This document shows, piece after piece, positions 43,647 through 55,721 of a stretch of 64,000 nucleotides of DNA. How positions within the stretch are numbered: position 1 is the first letter of the stretch; each line of letters opens with the position of its first letter. The notes under the pieces are model-generated. The model did not search any database. It saw only the letters and a list, made by a program, of their open reading frames with translations, and was not told the origin of the DNA. Made by a program: the position numbers and the translations under genes. Source of the DNA: Henricia sp. BOLD:AAB3569 (taxonomy: Eukaryota; Echinodermata; Asteroidea; Spinulosida; Echinasteridae); the NCBI GenBank assembly GCA_037783545.1, contig JBBELK010000504.1, forward strand, positions 496,001-560,000. Reading direction: 5' to 3'.

Positions 43647-46600
43647 TCATCATGTTACTTCTTCAGTGGAATGCCCAGTCTATTTTTGCTCATGGTAGTG
43701 AACTCAAAAACGCATTAAATAATTGGAATAAACAACCCGACATTGTATGTACTCAAGAAACCTGGCTCACTAAAGACAAGAATTATAACATAAAGGGTTA
43801 TGACACTTATAGAAATGATAGAATTCAATCAGACACTAAGAAACATGGTGGTGGCTGCTCCTTTTTTGTCAAAAAAGGGCTCGCCTTTAATATAGTGTAT
43901 AACTCAAAAGGTCCTCTCGAATTTCAGGTAGCAAATGTTTATAGTGAAAATAAAAAAGTGTGGCAAGTTGCAAATGTATATAATCCTTGTCTTGAACTCA
44001 AAGATGATATTCTAAAAGACTTTTTTGATAAAATAGATAAAGATTGTATTATCTGCGGTGATTTTAATAGTCATAACACTCTTTGGGGTAGTGATCACAC
44101 AGATAAAAATGGACGACTTATTGAAAATATGCTAATTAGCCGTAATCTTGTTTGCCTAAATAATGGTAATGGCACTAGAATCAACCCCTCAGGTAGTATG
44201 TCCTGCATAGACATTACCTTGTGTTCTCCTAATTTTGCTATTAAATCTAGTTTTAAATGATTCTTAGAGTAGTGATCACTGCCCAATTCTTATTCAAGCC
44301 GACACTGGAAAGTGTCATTACAATTCTCGTCAATTAACACCTCAATGGGCCTATAAGAAAGCAAATTGGGACAAATTCCACTATGCCTGCAATGATCTGA
44401 TAACTGAACCAAATACTAATGATGACATCGACACGGTGTATAACACTTACATTCAACAACTTGAGGCTGCTGCCAATTATGCTATCCCTAAAACTAATCC
44501 TGATAAAGCTAAGAGATCCCCAAAATCATGGTGGAATGATGATAGCTATACAAAATAAAAAAGAAGCTCTTAAAACCCTTCGTAAAACTCTCCACCCAGA
44601 TGATTTAATAGCTTATAAAAGAAGTAATGCCATTGCCCGTAGAACAATTAAAGATGCTAAACGTAAAGACTGGGATAGCTTTTGTAGTGAAATTAATTAT
44701 CGCACCCCTCAACGCAAGATTTGGAAGAAAATAAAGCCTCTTAACAACCCTAGATCTTATAAATCTATTCCTGTCTTCAAAAACGATCAAGATACATGTA
44801 GCAATATAATCGATGATAAAGACAAAGCTAATTATATGGCTGAATGCTTTACTAAGGTCTGTAGTAATGATAACTGTAATTCAGCCTTTGTAAACATCAA
44901 GAATAAGGCTGAAAAGGACTTGATTATTAACACTTACAGCGATCAGATCATTAATGAACCTCTTAACCTTACTGAACTTAATCAAGCAATTGACACCAGC
45001 AAGAGTACCACACCGGGTAAAGATGGAATCAGTAACATTGTTCTAAAACATCTTCCTTTGAAAGCTAAAGAATTTGTATTGATTATCTTTAATATGATAT
45101 GGCATTTGTCCCAATGCCCCGCCAGTTGGAAGGATACTATCCTTATACCTATTTTAAAACCAGGAAAGAACCCATCTGACCCACTTTCTTATAGGCCCAT
45201 TGCTTTAACCTCTACTGTTTGTAAAATCATGGAAAGGATGGTTAATAATAGACTAATCTGGTTTCTTGAAAACAATGACCTTTTTAGTAACCAGCAAAGC
45301 GGTTTTCGTAAAGGATTAAGCACTAAAGATCACATCATTCAACTTGAATCTTCCATTAACAAAGGCTTTGCCAATAAAGAAAGCACCTTAAATGTATTTT
45401 TTGATATTGAAAAAGCTTATGATATGCTTTGGCCTAAAGGCATTATTATTAAGCTCCATTCTCTTGGTATTTATGGTAAAATTGTTATGTGGATAGATAA
45501 CTTCCTTAGTAATAGAAAAATACAAGTTTAAGTTAATGGGACTTTGTCTGATGTTTATAAACCAGATAATGGCGTTCCACAGGGTAGCGTCATCAGCCCC
45601 ACACTCTTCAATATTGCAGTTAATGACATCTCTGAACACATTCACTCAACTGGCTGCCATATCTTACAATATGCTGATGACATTGCCATTTGGAAAACAA
45701 ATAGAAACACTAGCTTTTTAGAAAAGAAAATCCAATCTGCCATTAATGAAATCAAACGTTGGTCTGAGAAATGGGGCTTTAAAATCTCCATCTCTAAAAC
45801 AGTCGGTGTATTATTCAGTAACAAAAGAAATACTAGTGTTAATCTTAATTTAATTAATGTTAATATTAAAGTAGATCTCTCTGCCAAGTTCCTTGGAGTT
45901 ATTTTCGACAGTAAATTAACCTGGAAACAGCATATAGATTATGTAATTACTAGATGTAAGAAAAGACTTAATCTTCTTAGCTGTATTAGTGGACTCAATA
46001 GGGGTGCAGACTGTAAGAATATTTATCACATATATACAGCTTTAATCAAACCTCTGCTTGAATATGGTTGCGAGGCCTTCGACTCGGCTTCCACTACACT
46101 GAAAAATAGTCTTAATAGTATTCAGTATCAAGCTCTGAAAATATGTATTGGGGCAGCGTGTGGTACATCTCTTGCTAAGTTACAGATTGAATGTGGGGAC
46201 CCTCCCCTACAACTACGTCGACATCTTCTATGCAACCTTTATGGAACTAAACTTAATATGCACAAACATCACTCTAATGTTAATTTTCATAACGATAACT
46301 GGCAGAAACATTATTATGCTGTTAAATGGTTGGACACATCACATAAAACTCCTTTTGAAAGCAGATTCGAACAAATCAAAGGGGCAACTCAAATTCTCCC
46401 CTTACATAACCATTTCCCCTACTGGCATTATACCTCTCCCCATGTGTCCTATGATGTCCTTAATCGTACCCAAAATGTTACAGATAATAATGATAAATGT
46501 AGTATTTCCATAGAAATTATCTGTACTACCTGGAAAAATGCCTTGCATATTTATACTGACGGATCTAGAGATCCTAATATTAATGCTACAGGTTGTAGTA

Positions 46601-46782
46601 TATTTATCCCATATCTCAAATATTGTAAATACTATCGTCTTAATAATGAAGTTTCTGTTTATACTGCAGAACTATTTGCCATCCTACTCGCACTGGAATG
46701 GGTGGAACAAGTAAAACCTATGTACACATGTATTTTAAGTGACTGTTTAAGTGCCATCAAGGCCATTAGTACATTATTTTAA
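43634..46782 (+). pseudogene. LINE ORF2 (endonuclease, reverse transcriptase, RNase H), broken
   Basis: The endonuclease part (LLQWNAQS, CTQETWL, CGDFNSHNTLWG, SSDHCPI) is frameshifted near 44,255 and again near 44,555. The reverse transcriptase follows (SYRPIALTSTVCKIMERM, FFDIEKAYDMLW, GVPQGSVISPTLF and the YADD motif at 45670-45681), with an in-frame TAA at 45529-45531. RNase H (YTDGSR, AELFAILLALEW, LSDCLSAI) is cut short at 46,782. It cannot act on its own. Confidence 0.85.
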
Positions 46783-47322
46783 TTGCTTAATTCATATTTC
46801 TGTAGTTTTGTAAAAGTCTCCGGGTCTAACTACTGTCTTCAAGTGGTGGGATGTATACTTGCATTACGATTTACCTACAATTTTGCAGTTACATGGTGGG
46901 GGGAAGTGTGTAAGTGGTTGGCTGGACACAGTGCTGCCCTCTTCACCCGAAGGTATGTGAATCTGCGAAAGTACCGGCGGGGTGTCATGCCCTTAAATTG
47001 CAAGGGAGACGGTCTAACCTCGCGGGACACTTGCAGTACTGCATGTCTGGAGGATCACGAGCACCTTCCTCTCACCCCCACCCTCTTTTGCCGTGCCCTT
47101 TCCCCTTATTTCCATTCAAGTTAGGCCTACATTTCATCCTTTTCTCATTTTGACAGTGCAAAGTTTTTTTTTCCGACCTGCTTTTCTTCAGTATGTCAGC
47201 GTCCTAAACCAAAGTCCACCTCAACATTAATTCCTATAGTTTTGTGATAACTATACTGATGTGGCACAAAGGACATAACCTGTCATAAGTGCTAACAACT
47301 CCTACAACAACAACAACAACAC
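46783..47322 (+). other. LINE 3' region
   Basis: Follows the truncated RNase H; ends CTCCTACAACAACAACAAC. A 113-codon frame here has no clear domain. Confidence 0.5.
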
Positions 47323-47698
47323 ATATTCTCCTGTGTGGAATATGTGGACGGGAACCAGTCTAACCCAAGCGGCCACGTTTTACATTGGGTCACCTGACTT
47401 TGTCATGTGACTCAATAGGTTGCAAAGAGTCGATTCTTCAATCGAAGCAACAATATTACTTAGTGTACCACTATTCACTGCGTATTTTGATGATCGATAC
47501 TACAGTTTCGGAATGTTGAAAATCGAAGGTTGCTGATATTGCTGCCATCACGCCAGCTCTCTGAATGTCTGATCACGTTGTCGTTTTGTTCGAAATGTGC
47601 GTTCCTGCATGCATACTGTTTGATAACTGTTTGAATGCTTGGGGAATTTTATTCGACCTAGTACTAGTAGTAGTAGGCTACACTAACAAATAACTAAA

Positions 47699-48018
47699 AT
47701 GTCGAAGCACACCGATCTCGAACTTGCACTAAAAATACAAGCACAATTTGACGAGGAAGCAGTGCGGGGCATAGCAGAAAGTGAAACGAGTGCTGGCGCT
47801 GGCATTCGTTTTGACACTGTTGACAATGCAAATGGCGGTTCGGCAGATTTTCTGGGCAGCGGATCGTTGGCGAAGGAGCCCATGTCTATCGTGGATCAGC
47901 AATGGGAAATGTTGGATCCAAGCCCGGACATGAGAGCCATGTTCCTTGAGTTTAATGACAAATATTTCTGGAGGAGATTGGCGGGTGTTGAAGTTAGATG
48001 GAGCCCTAAAATGACTTT
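47699..48018 (+). CDS. SPRTN: SPRTN exon 1
   Basis: ATG at 47699, donor GTAAGT at 48019. N-terminal helix DLELALKIQAQFDEEA, then WEMLDPSPDMRAMFLEFNDK and the first strand of the SprT fold. Ends in phase 2. Confidence 0.93.
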
Positions 48019-51000
48019 GTAAGTCTGGATGAATATGAATGTAACTGATCAACATAGCCTATCCCCTTCTAAGTTCTAGTATTAGTCACAGGAAATTGGA
48101 CAGAAAAAGAAGTTCGTCCCTTTTAACAAAATGTACACGTGTGACTGATCAAAGGGGTTACTTAGAAGGCTAAAAGTGATTTTTTGACGTTTACAATGGG
48201 ACGTGATGAATTACTTTTAGCTAATCAAGTTTTATTGTTAATGGCGCCATATTGGCCAAGCTGCATCCAAGATGGCGCCTGTTTACAAATCTAAAAAAAA
48301 TTCACCTTAGAGTCAAAATTAAACATTGAAAAACATACCATGGAAGTCCCTGGAATCTCCAGAATTCTGCACAGTGGTCGCGTTTTCCCGATGATTTTTT
48401 AAACAGCAAAACACTCGTCCAACGTAATTTGTTTTCACATTTTTCCAGCAAACTGCAACGGAACAGCTAAATTTACGAAGCACGAATCACGATCTGCAAC
48501 TGCCAAGATAGCCCTCTTGTGGTTAGCCCCGCGAGCAGTGCTTCGGGAAAACCCTCAGCCCTGTTGCCTAATCTACCCCAAATCTGTGGCAAACTCACGC
48601 AAATGAAATTTGTCCCATGGCTCTGATATTTGCTCAATATGTGCACTCACCCCAGTTTGCAAATATTCCGAAGAGTACGCATCGATCCGATGTCTAATTT
48701 CGGTGAAATCGTGGGGAAAGTGTGAGACCTTCCGTGCGATAAATACCGACTCTTTGACCAAAAATCAAATATGCGCATGCGTGAGAGCGGAGAGGTCAAC
48801 ACTAGACTGGTTCCACATCCTCAATTTACTTCCCTTCGTCGTAAGATGAAGGGAAGTAAATATGAGGACAGCGAACCAGTCTAGATTGTGTTGACCTCTC
48901 CGCTCTCGCGCATGCGCATATTTGATTTTTGGTCAAAGAGTCGGTATTTTATCGCACGGAAGATCTCAAGTTTCCCCATGATTTCACCGAAACTAGACAT
49001 CGGATCGATGCGTACTCTTCGGAATATTTGCAAACTGGGGTGAGTGCACATATTGAGCAAATATCAGAGCCATGGGACAAATTTCATTTGCGTGAGTTTG
49101 CCACAGATTTGGGGTAGATTAGTCAACAGGGCTGAGGGTTTTCCCGAAGCACTGCTCGCGGGGCTATCTTGTGGTCATATAATTGTATGACGTCACTGCA
49201 GTACAATGAGATGACCACAAGAGTTTAATTTTTACTGTAAGGTGAAATTTTCAGATTGGTAAACAGGCACCATCTTGGATGCAGCTTGGCCAATATGGCG
49301 CCATTTATACAATAAAACTTGATCAGCTAAAAGTGATTCATCACGTCCCAATGTAAACGTCAAAAAATCACTTTTAGCCTTCTAAAAGTACGAAGGATTT
49401 ATTCAGAGCATGGAGTAGACCCGTTAACTACTTCCATTTCCAGATACAGTAGCTGAATTAGTATAGGCTAGACCTATTTTTTAAAAGTCCTATAGACCGT
49501 ATCGAATAGCACCTTTTGTTACTTAAACCGTTCAACAATGGAAGCACAATATGTGCAACCATGCATGTCCTCAAGGAACAAAGAAATTTAACTGCCCCAC
49601 GAAATAGCGGCTTTTCGATTCGGTCTTTATCTATACTATCAAAAGCGCGGCTCCAAACTAAATCTTTAATCAAGTCTTTTCAAAGGAAACTGCAATTTTT
49701 GGGTAAAATAAAAATATCTACACGTTCTACTTACCGCAGTGGTCGTTATACTCTCAAAACTTGCATACATTCCTTCTTCTTCTGCATTCGACGAATTCAC
49801 ATCGCTCAGCCTCAAGCACGTTTAAAATGTAAAAATGGCGAAACGCTACCCCACTTTTATAATCATAGGAGCTGGTCACCTTTAGAATAAAAAGGGCACT
49901 ATTCTCAATGGTCCGAGTTCAGGCGATCTCAGACTGGGGGCTGTGGGGTATTACGGGATTTTTTTTTCTCTTGAATTCAGTGAAGTGTAGCCTCAACAGT
50001 TACAGTAGTGTGGTTCAGATAGAATACCCCCTTTCTAGGACAATTTACAACGATTGAGATTTTGGAAGCACTGTGTTCCACTTTCCAGCATGATCATATA
50101 GGCCTAGTTGTCACCATTTGTTAACATTTATATCTTTAGGTGTGCTGGTTTATGCTGTTATGAAGGCCAAGGAGGACTCTGTTCAATTCGTCTTAGTGCA
50201 CCTTTACTAAAACTCAGACCACGCAAGGATTTGGTGGAAACCTTATTGGTAAGTCTACAATAATAGCCAGTATTATGAAAAATGCTTTTTAATATCTTAA
50301 GCGGGCCTCTCACTGTGCAATTTTTGCCACGAATTGGTACGATTTGGTACGATTACCAGAGACTGTCTATAGACTCTACACACAATCGTACACAATCATA
50401 CCCAATCGTAGGAAATTCGTGGCAAAAATCGCACAGTGGGAGGCCCGCTTTAGTCAGTGACAGTTAGCATTCGTTTAATTGACAATAGTGGACTAATTGT
50501 AAACTACTAAAGGGCATCAGTATAGGGTGCTTTCACAGGGGGTAAAAAGGTCACGGGTCACTTTTTTTGATACTGCTTGTCTTCCAGATCAGGAGAGAAG
50601 AATAGAACGCATGTGGCTCTATTGTCCTCTCCCAGTCTGGAATACAAGCAATAGTGAACCATGACCTTTTGACCCCCTGTGAAAGCGCCCTATTGAAACC
50701 TGGAAACAGTAACCAAATTGGGTTCAATTTTAGCAGAAAATAGTGCTTCATGGCAAACTTTTGTACTGATATTCTATTTTCTATGCACGTTCAAATGACG
50801 TCACTTCCTATAAATTGCCACGTGCATCATGATTTGGAACGTATTTTTTTGTGACGCGCATCGGTTGCGCCGTATTTCGTGCGTGCGCGTACTTGATGGG
50901 GTTTAATACGCAGTAGCATTTTTTCCTACGAAGATGGCGTCTGTGAACGTGATCAATAGACCTATTTTTCTGTGCTTAGTAGAATTTTCTGCTATAAACA

Positions 51001-54000
51001 GAGTTGTTGTTATTTTTTTTTTGTTGCAGCACGAAATGATCCATGCTTATTTGTTTGTGACAGCGAATAACAAGGTAAAAACTGTTAATTTCAAAATAAT
51101 CAAAAGATTAAAAATAAAATGTACAAAATACCACAGAAACTGTGTCTAATATCCAATTGAACATTTGATTAGAACAGTAAATTAGTGTGCACAGCCCTCA
51201 GTCTGTAGTGGCCATTTGGTCTTGTGATAATTGTAATGGGTGATGACATTCATAGAAATCAAACTTCTCCGTTCACCTCCCTCCTCCCCCAACACCCCCC
51301 CCCCCCCCCACTCCACCCTCCCCCCTCCACCCTAACCCCTCCACTGCCCCCCCCGCCACTCCCCCCCCCACTCCCCACTTCCCCCCACTCCCCCCCACTC
51401 CCCACTCCCCCCCACCCACACCCCACTCCCACTCCCCCGCCCCCACTCCCCCCCACTCCCCCCCCCCCCCCCCCCCACTCCCCACTCCCACTCCCCCCCC
51501 CCCCCCCCCACTCCCCCCCACTCCCTCCCCCACTCCTCCAAAAAAAGCAAACCACTTCCTGCAACTGTTTCATGCATCTCTCTCGGTGTTTTAAAACACA
51601 GTACATTCAGCCATTTCATGGTGCTGTACTTCTTTTGCATTTTTCTAGGACCACGACGGCCATGGACCAGAATTCTGCAAGCACATGAACAGATTGAACA
51701 AGTCAACAGGCACAAATATTTCTGTAAGTTATTACTTATACACAATTGTAAAGTTACAGTTGAAAGCGACCTTTTGTTTTCACATTTTTCAAACAAGCAG
51801 TTGAAGTTTGAACTAGGAACTCTGACTAAAAGGTAATAATTTGTGATGCCATCAAGCAAAATCCGTCTGAAGTAAGCCCTCATCAATTTTGAGATTGAGC
51901 ACAATTACAGAATATTAATTAGGGTTTGTTTCGACCTTACCCGACGTATTTATTAACACTGTATACTCGGTGCTTTCCCGAGACACTATGAAAAACTTCA
52001 TAGCGTGCTCGGGTGGAACTCGAACCCACGACCTCCTGCAAACAAGGCAGACGTCTTAACCACTCGACCACCGAGCTAGCCGGTGTTGAATGGCCGGTTG
52101 GATTCATTTTGCAACGGGGTTCGCAATTAATCGGAAATTGATTTAGCTTGCGTCGGGGAGACTGAATGTTAATTAGGGTTTGTTTTGCCCTTACCCGACG
52201 TAATTATTAACACTGATTAATTATTAATTTCTGATTAATTGCGATCCCTGTTGCAAAATGATCCGAACCGGCCATTCAACACCGGCTAGCTCGGTGGTCG
52301 AGTGCAGGAGGAGGTTTGCAGGAGGTTGTAGGTTCGAGTCCCACCCGAACACGCTATGAAGTTTTTCATAGTGTCTCGGGAAAGCACCGAGTATACAGTG
52401 TTACAAATTGCGTCGGGTAAGGGCAGAACAAACCCTAATTAACATTCAGTCTCCCTGACGCGTGTCGCAAGCTAAATCAATTTTTGAATTGCGGAATACT
52501 TCGCAATTTCTGGTCCAAGTAGCATTTGGTATACTACGTGGCTTTCTAAGATTATAGCACGGTCCAAGAACCAGTCGATGGACAACAACGCATGCACAAT
52601 AAATCTATTTTCGAGTTACGGGGTATTCATCAATTGTTCGCAAGATTTTTACATATTACACTCCATATTAATAAATATAAAACCTTGTTTTCTTTAGAGC
52701 AGTAATTACTTCCAAAGTAGCACTTTGTGAGTGACAATTTTCTATTGTCTTCCTGTCAACAGATTTACCATAACTTTCACGACGAGGTGGATGTGTACCG
52801 TCAACATTGGTGGCGATGCAACGGGCCATGTCAGAAGCGGCCACCCTATTATGGTATGGTGCGACGGGCCATGAACAGAGCACCCACGGCTCGGGACCCC
52901 TGGTGGGCAGGGCATCAGCAGTCATGTGGGGGATCTTACACCAAGGTGAAGGAACCGGAAGGGTATGGTGCTAAGAAGGGAACAAAGAGGAAGAAAGTGG
53001 AAAGTGAAGATACATGTAGCAGTGAAAATGGTGAGTGCCGAATTTTTTCATTTGCTGCATCTTTTTTGTACAAATTTATGTCAGTTGTTGAATGCATATT
53101 TCCCAAAATCTCAAAGTACATTGTACTGTATTTTGTATTTAGAACAATTATGAAAACAGTGGCCAAAATGTTGCCCAACTTATTAAGTTGCCAACCTGGG
53201 CTGCTTTCGAGCGCTCGTCCCTGGTGCTCCCAGGCATTGGGAACGTTACGTCACACACATGCGTACACACAATCGCGCTCAAAAGCGTTATCGGATGTAA
53301 TTTCTAATGACCGTGGTGCACCACGGTCATTAGAAATTACATCCCCGCTAATAAAATCTTGGTTTTCCACAAAATAAATCATGAAAATATTTACAATGTT
53401 TGGTTTCGATGTGGAAGCTTGAACATTCAAAATATCAACCCAAATTTCCAGAATTATTCTACGACGCGCCAGCCATTTTTGCTGAGTCATGCGTGAGTAT
53501 GCGCAACTGCGCATGTCTCCCAGTTGTCCCGACGACTCGGAGGTCGGGAGCAGTTTGTGCCACCATCTGGTGCACCAACGCGCTTTCGGGCGAGCACCAG
53601 GGAACACCAGGGATCCCTGGTGCCGCGCTCGAAAGCAGCCCAGAGTGGAGACATTTATAGACTGAGAGTTGCATTTGAGTCACAGTAAACTTGCTAGACT
53701 TGAGAACTACTTGAAATGACTTGAGACCAGAGTTGTTCCCATAATCAGAACTCATAATCGTTTTTGTGATGCAGTATTGCAGTTATTGAATAGAACAGAC
53801 ATTGGCGAACCCAATTCTGTTGATTTGATGATTGTGGAACAAACATAAATCATAATATTGAAAATGTACCCGTAAAAATAACCATTTAAACTAAGTCATG
53901 GTCACAAATTCCACTGTTTAATTGGAATACCAAGATGTATGTTAAGCCAAAAAGTGTTGGGAGGCAAATGGAGGGATGGTACGTGCCTCTCTTGCCCTCA

Positions 54001-55025
54001 TCTTTCACGTCTAGGGCATGCCTCATGGTACCTTGTCACTCTTACACCAGAACTTTATTTGGTGACAACCATATGTGTGCATGTAGAGTATTTCCATTTT
54101 AAATTTTGCTGTGAGAATGGAAACCAATCCAAATGGATGTTTTCTTCAATTAAACTGTGAACTTTAAAAAAACTCTTGTTTTTTTTGAACGCTTTATACA
54201 GAATCAAAGAAAAGGGCAACAGATCAAGAACACACATCGGTGTTTCCTGGCAAAGGATCATCACTCGGTGGATCAGCCACCATATCAAGACTCATCCCGC
54301 CAAAAAATCCTACCACTCTGGACAAATTCTTGAAGAAAGAAGACCCAAAGAAAACTCATGTCCCACCTCTTCCCTCATCTCCTAGACGTCAGGATCAAAA
54401 TGAGGAGAAAAAGGATGACACGAACAACGAGCGTCAGTCAACAGGCTCGAGGCGAAATGCTCTGGCAGCCATTTTTGACAGTGATGATTCTGATGATGAT
54501 TCTGATATTGTGATTGTTACAATCGACAAAAGGCAGGATGGAAATGCAAGCAGATATAATGATGTCAGGGAGAAGAATTTCAATTCAGAGAGGAATGCAA
54601 GAAAATCCCTCCAAAATAATCATGTCATAAATAATGTTACAAATTCCCCTACGAGTCCACCGACTTCAAGTGTACCCAAACAAGAGAGTGCCAGCAAAAC
54701 AGACATGGTATCCAACTCAAGAAGCGGGACAAGCCTCGGAAACAGAGAGGACCATGGAAAGAAACAGGAATCTATAATTAATGCCTTCAATCGTGTCAGG
54801 CAGCGATCGGGAGACGGTACAAACAATGATAGAAACAAACTTACAGGGGTTGGTTCAAGTCAGATGCATAATTCCAGTGATGTTGGACCCTCTCAAAGAA
54901 ATACCCTAGTTGCAAGGACAGAACACGGCAGAGAATCCAGTTTAAAGATGGTCAGCTGCCCTGCTTGTGGATGCAAAGTGGAACAATCCAAGATTAATGC
55001 ACATCTGGACCAGTGCTTATCATGA
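47699..55025 (+). CDS. SPRTN: SprT-like metalloprotease Spartan (SPRTN), complete, six exons
   Basis: Coding exons 47699-48018, 50140-50248, 51030-51074, 51649-51723, 52763-53030 and 54202-55025 join without a break into 546 codons. The SprT domain covers residues ~60-240 with WELLDP-like, FNDKYFWRRL, CCYEGQGGLCSIRLS and the zinc site HEMIH (H144, E145, H148) plus H163 in GHGPEF, spaced as in human SPRTN. Then come WWRCNGPCQKRPPYYG, a basic KKGTKRKK stretch, a p97-binding SHP-like box FPGKGSSL (287-294), a PIP-like PTTLDKFL (309-316, no Gln) and a C-terminal UBZ4 finger (C525, C528, H540, C544). It should cut DNA-protein crosslinks at replication forks. Human SPRTN is 489 residues; the linker is longer here. 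Intact by reading. Confidence 0.95.
48161..49388. mobile_element. 1.2-kb foldback element in SPRTN intron 1
   Basis: The two ~600-bp halves are inverted copies, meeting near 48,845 (CTTCCCTTCGTC...GATGAAGGGAAG). Ends CTTAGAAGGCTAAAAGTGAT and its complement. The right half has a private ~60-bp stretch near 49,165-49,225. Confidence 0.75.
50140..50248 (+). CDS. SPRTN: SPRTN exon 2
   Basis: Acceptor ATATCTTTAG, donor GTAAGT. Encodes CAGLCCYEGQGGLCSIRLS and RPRKDLVETLL, the segment just before the catalytic helix. Confidence 0.93.
50299..50450. mobile_element. TIR MITE in SPRTN intron 2
   Basis: Ends AAGCGGGCCTCTCACTGTGC and GCACAGTGGGAGGCCCGCTT; ~36-bp imperfect arms. Same family as 5,365-5,488. 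Confidence 0.7.
50525..50690. mobile_element. TIR MITE with TA flanks in SPRTN intron 2
   Basis: Ends GGGTGCTTTCACAGGGGGT and CCCCCTGTGAAAGCGCCC with TA on both sides. Confidence 0.65.
51030..51074 (+). CDS. SPRTN: SPRTN exon 3 (catalytic HExxH)
   Basis: A 45-nt exon after acceptor TTGTTGCAG, encoding HEMIHAYLFVTANNK; donor GTAAAA. Carries two zinc ligands and the catalytic Glu. Confidence 0.95.
51283..51538 (+). repeat. C-rich low-complexity tract in SPRTN intron 3
   Basis: About 250 bp of CCCCCACTCCC-type repeats directly upstream of exon 4. The long Pro- or Gly-rich reading frames across it are artefacts of the repeat. Confidence 0.85.
51649..51723 (+). CDS. SPRTN: SPRTN exon 4 (third zinc ligand)
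   Basis: 75 nt; encodes DHDGHGPEFCKHMNRLNK and STGTNIS. Acceptor TTTTTCTAG, donor GTAAGT. Confidence 0.93.
52006..52076 (-). tRNA. tRNA-like sequence, anticodon loop TGT, possibly a SINE head or pseudo-tRNA
   Basis: 71 nt from GCTCGG to CCGAGCA with a 6-bp acceptor stem, a GTC/GAC D-stem around GAGTGGTTAA, a 5-bp anticodon stem (TCTGC/GCAGG) with loop CTTGTTT, and a T-arm GTGGG-TTCGAGT-TCCAC. The seventh acceptor pair is missing, and the Ser/Leu-type D arm does not suit a Thr anticodon, so a tRNA-derived repeat is more likely than a working gene. Confidence 0.35.
52289..52351 (+). pseudogene. Degenerate tRNA-like copy
   Basis: Inverted partner of 52,006-52,076; D and anticodon arms collapsed, T-arm (TAGGTTCGAGTCCCACC) kept. 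Confidence 0.5.
52763..53030 (+). CDS. SPRTN: SPRTN exon 5 (zinc-binding subdomain and basic region)
   Basis: 268 nt; encodes YHNFHDEVDVYRQHWWRC, the CNGPC and CGGSY cysteine pairs of the second zinc-binding subdomain, then KKGTKRKK. Donor GTGAGT, phase 1. Confidence 0.93.
53196..53643. mobile_element. TIR element in SPRTN intron 5
   Basis: Ends CTGGGCTGCTTTCGAGCG and CGCTCGAAAGCAGCCCAG. It encloses a near-perfect 52-bp palindrome (53,293-53,344) centred on GGTGCACC. Confidence 0.7.
54202..55025 (+). CDS. SPRTN: SPRTN exon 6 (SHP, PIP-like, UBZ4) and stop
   Basis: 824 nt after acceptor CTTTATACAG; ends TGA 55023-55025. Mostly disordered Ser/Asn/Arg-rich linker with an acidic DSDDSDDDSDIVIV patch, ending in the ubiquitin-binding zinc finger. 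Confidence 0.93.
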
Positions 55026-55209
55026 TGGCAATCAACTCTTGAAGACTTGCCCAAGGGTAGGACAGCTCGCAATTAGCTTTTTTGAAGTATGGCGGACACA
55101 ATAGGTGGACACATGTTGAGCTTGTTTCTGTTCATATGCAGCACAATATATGACAGAGGTACTCCCTACATGTACCATTGTTCACTGGTGTCCCACATAT
55201 CAGGGTTGT

Positions 55210-55410
55210 AACGAGTCTCCCTCTGCTCGAGTCGCAAGTCAAACTGCGGGAGATCCATGCTCATTAAAATACCAAAACGCAATGGAAATTCCTGGCTGTG
55301 CCCAGATACCCCCTGGAATGTCTGTGTTGCGCCTGGATTTTCCATTGTGTTTTGGTATTTTAAGGAGCGTTGATCTGCCGCAGATTTCTTCTTGTCGCGA
55401 AAACTCGACC
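55210..55410. repeat. Foldback repeat 3' of SPRTN
   Basis: ATTAAAATACCAAAACGCAA and its near-complement TTGTGTTTTGGTATTTTAA face each other; likely within the 3' UTR. Confidence 0.5.
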
Positions 55411-55721
55411 TAGCCTACGCAACTTATGTTACGTTACCTTTTCTCACATGTAGTTAATATCTAAACTGGATGACATACATTAGATCGAAAGAGGGGGAGG
55501 CCACCTCAATCCACATTAAACAATGTCAGCAAAAATCAATGCAATTAGCTTTTTATCAAATTAAACAACATCCGTCCTTTATTACAAATTTTATACAGTT
55601 TAGTCATTCATCACTGCAATGTGTGTACATTAGGTGGAACTACATGTACTTTAGGATGAATTGGAATTTTAAATTTTTATAAAGTACAACTCATTACACT
55701 GGAATAATCTTTAAATTTCAA

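Larger units (their letters stand above)
42430..47322 (+). mobile_element. I/Nimb-like LINE, 5'-truncated, decayed
   Basis: Flanked by an 11-bp duplication ATATTCTCCTG (42419-42429, 47323-47333) and ending in (CAA)n. Contains ORF1 with zinc knuckles and ORF2 with endonuclease, reverse transcriptase and RNase H. The C-terminal RNase H points to the I/Nimb/R1-type groups. The target sequence is itself a copy of a dispersed repeat also present at 12,430 and 37,010. Confidence 0.8.
51917..52480. repeat. Inverted pair of tRNA-containing repeats in SPRTN intron 4
   Basis: The left half (51,917-52,135) and right half (52,245-52,450) are inverted copies, each holding TAATTAGGGTTTGTT, TACCCGACG, CGGTGCTTTCCCGAGACACT and a tRNA-like body, closing with GGCCGGTT/AACCGGCC near the centre. 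Confidence 0.7.

Noticed and set aside
51224-51904. Long Pro-rich (plus) and Gly-rich (minus) frames
   Set aside because: Products of the C-rich low-complexity tract in SPRTN intron 3.
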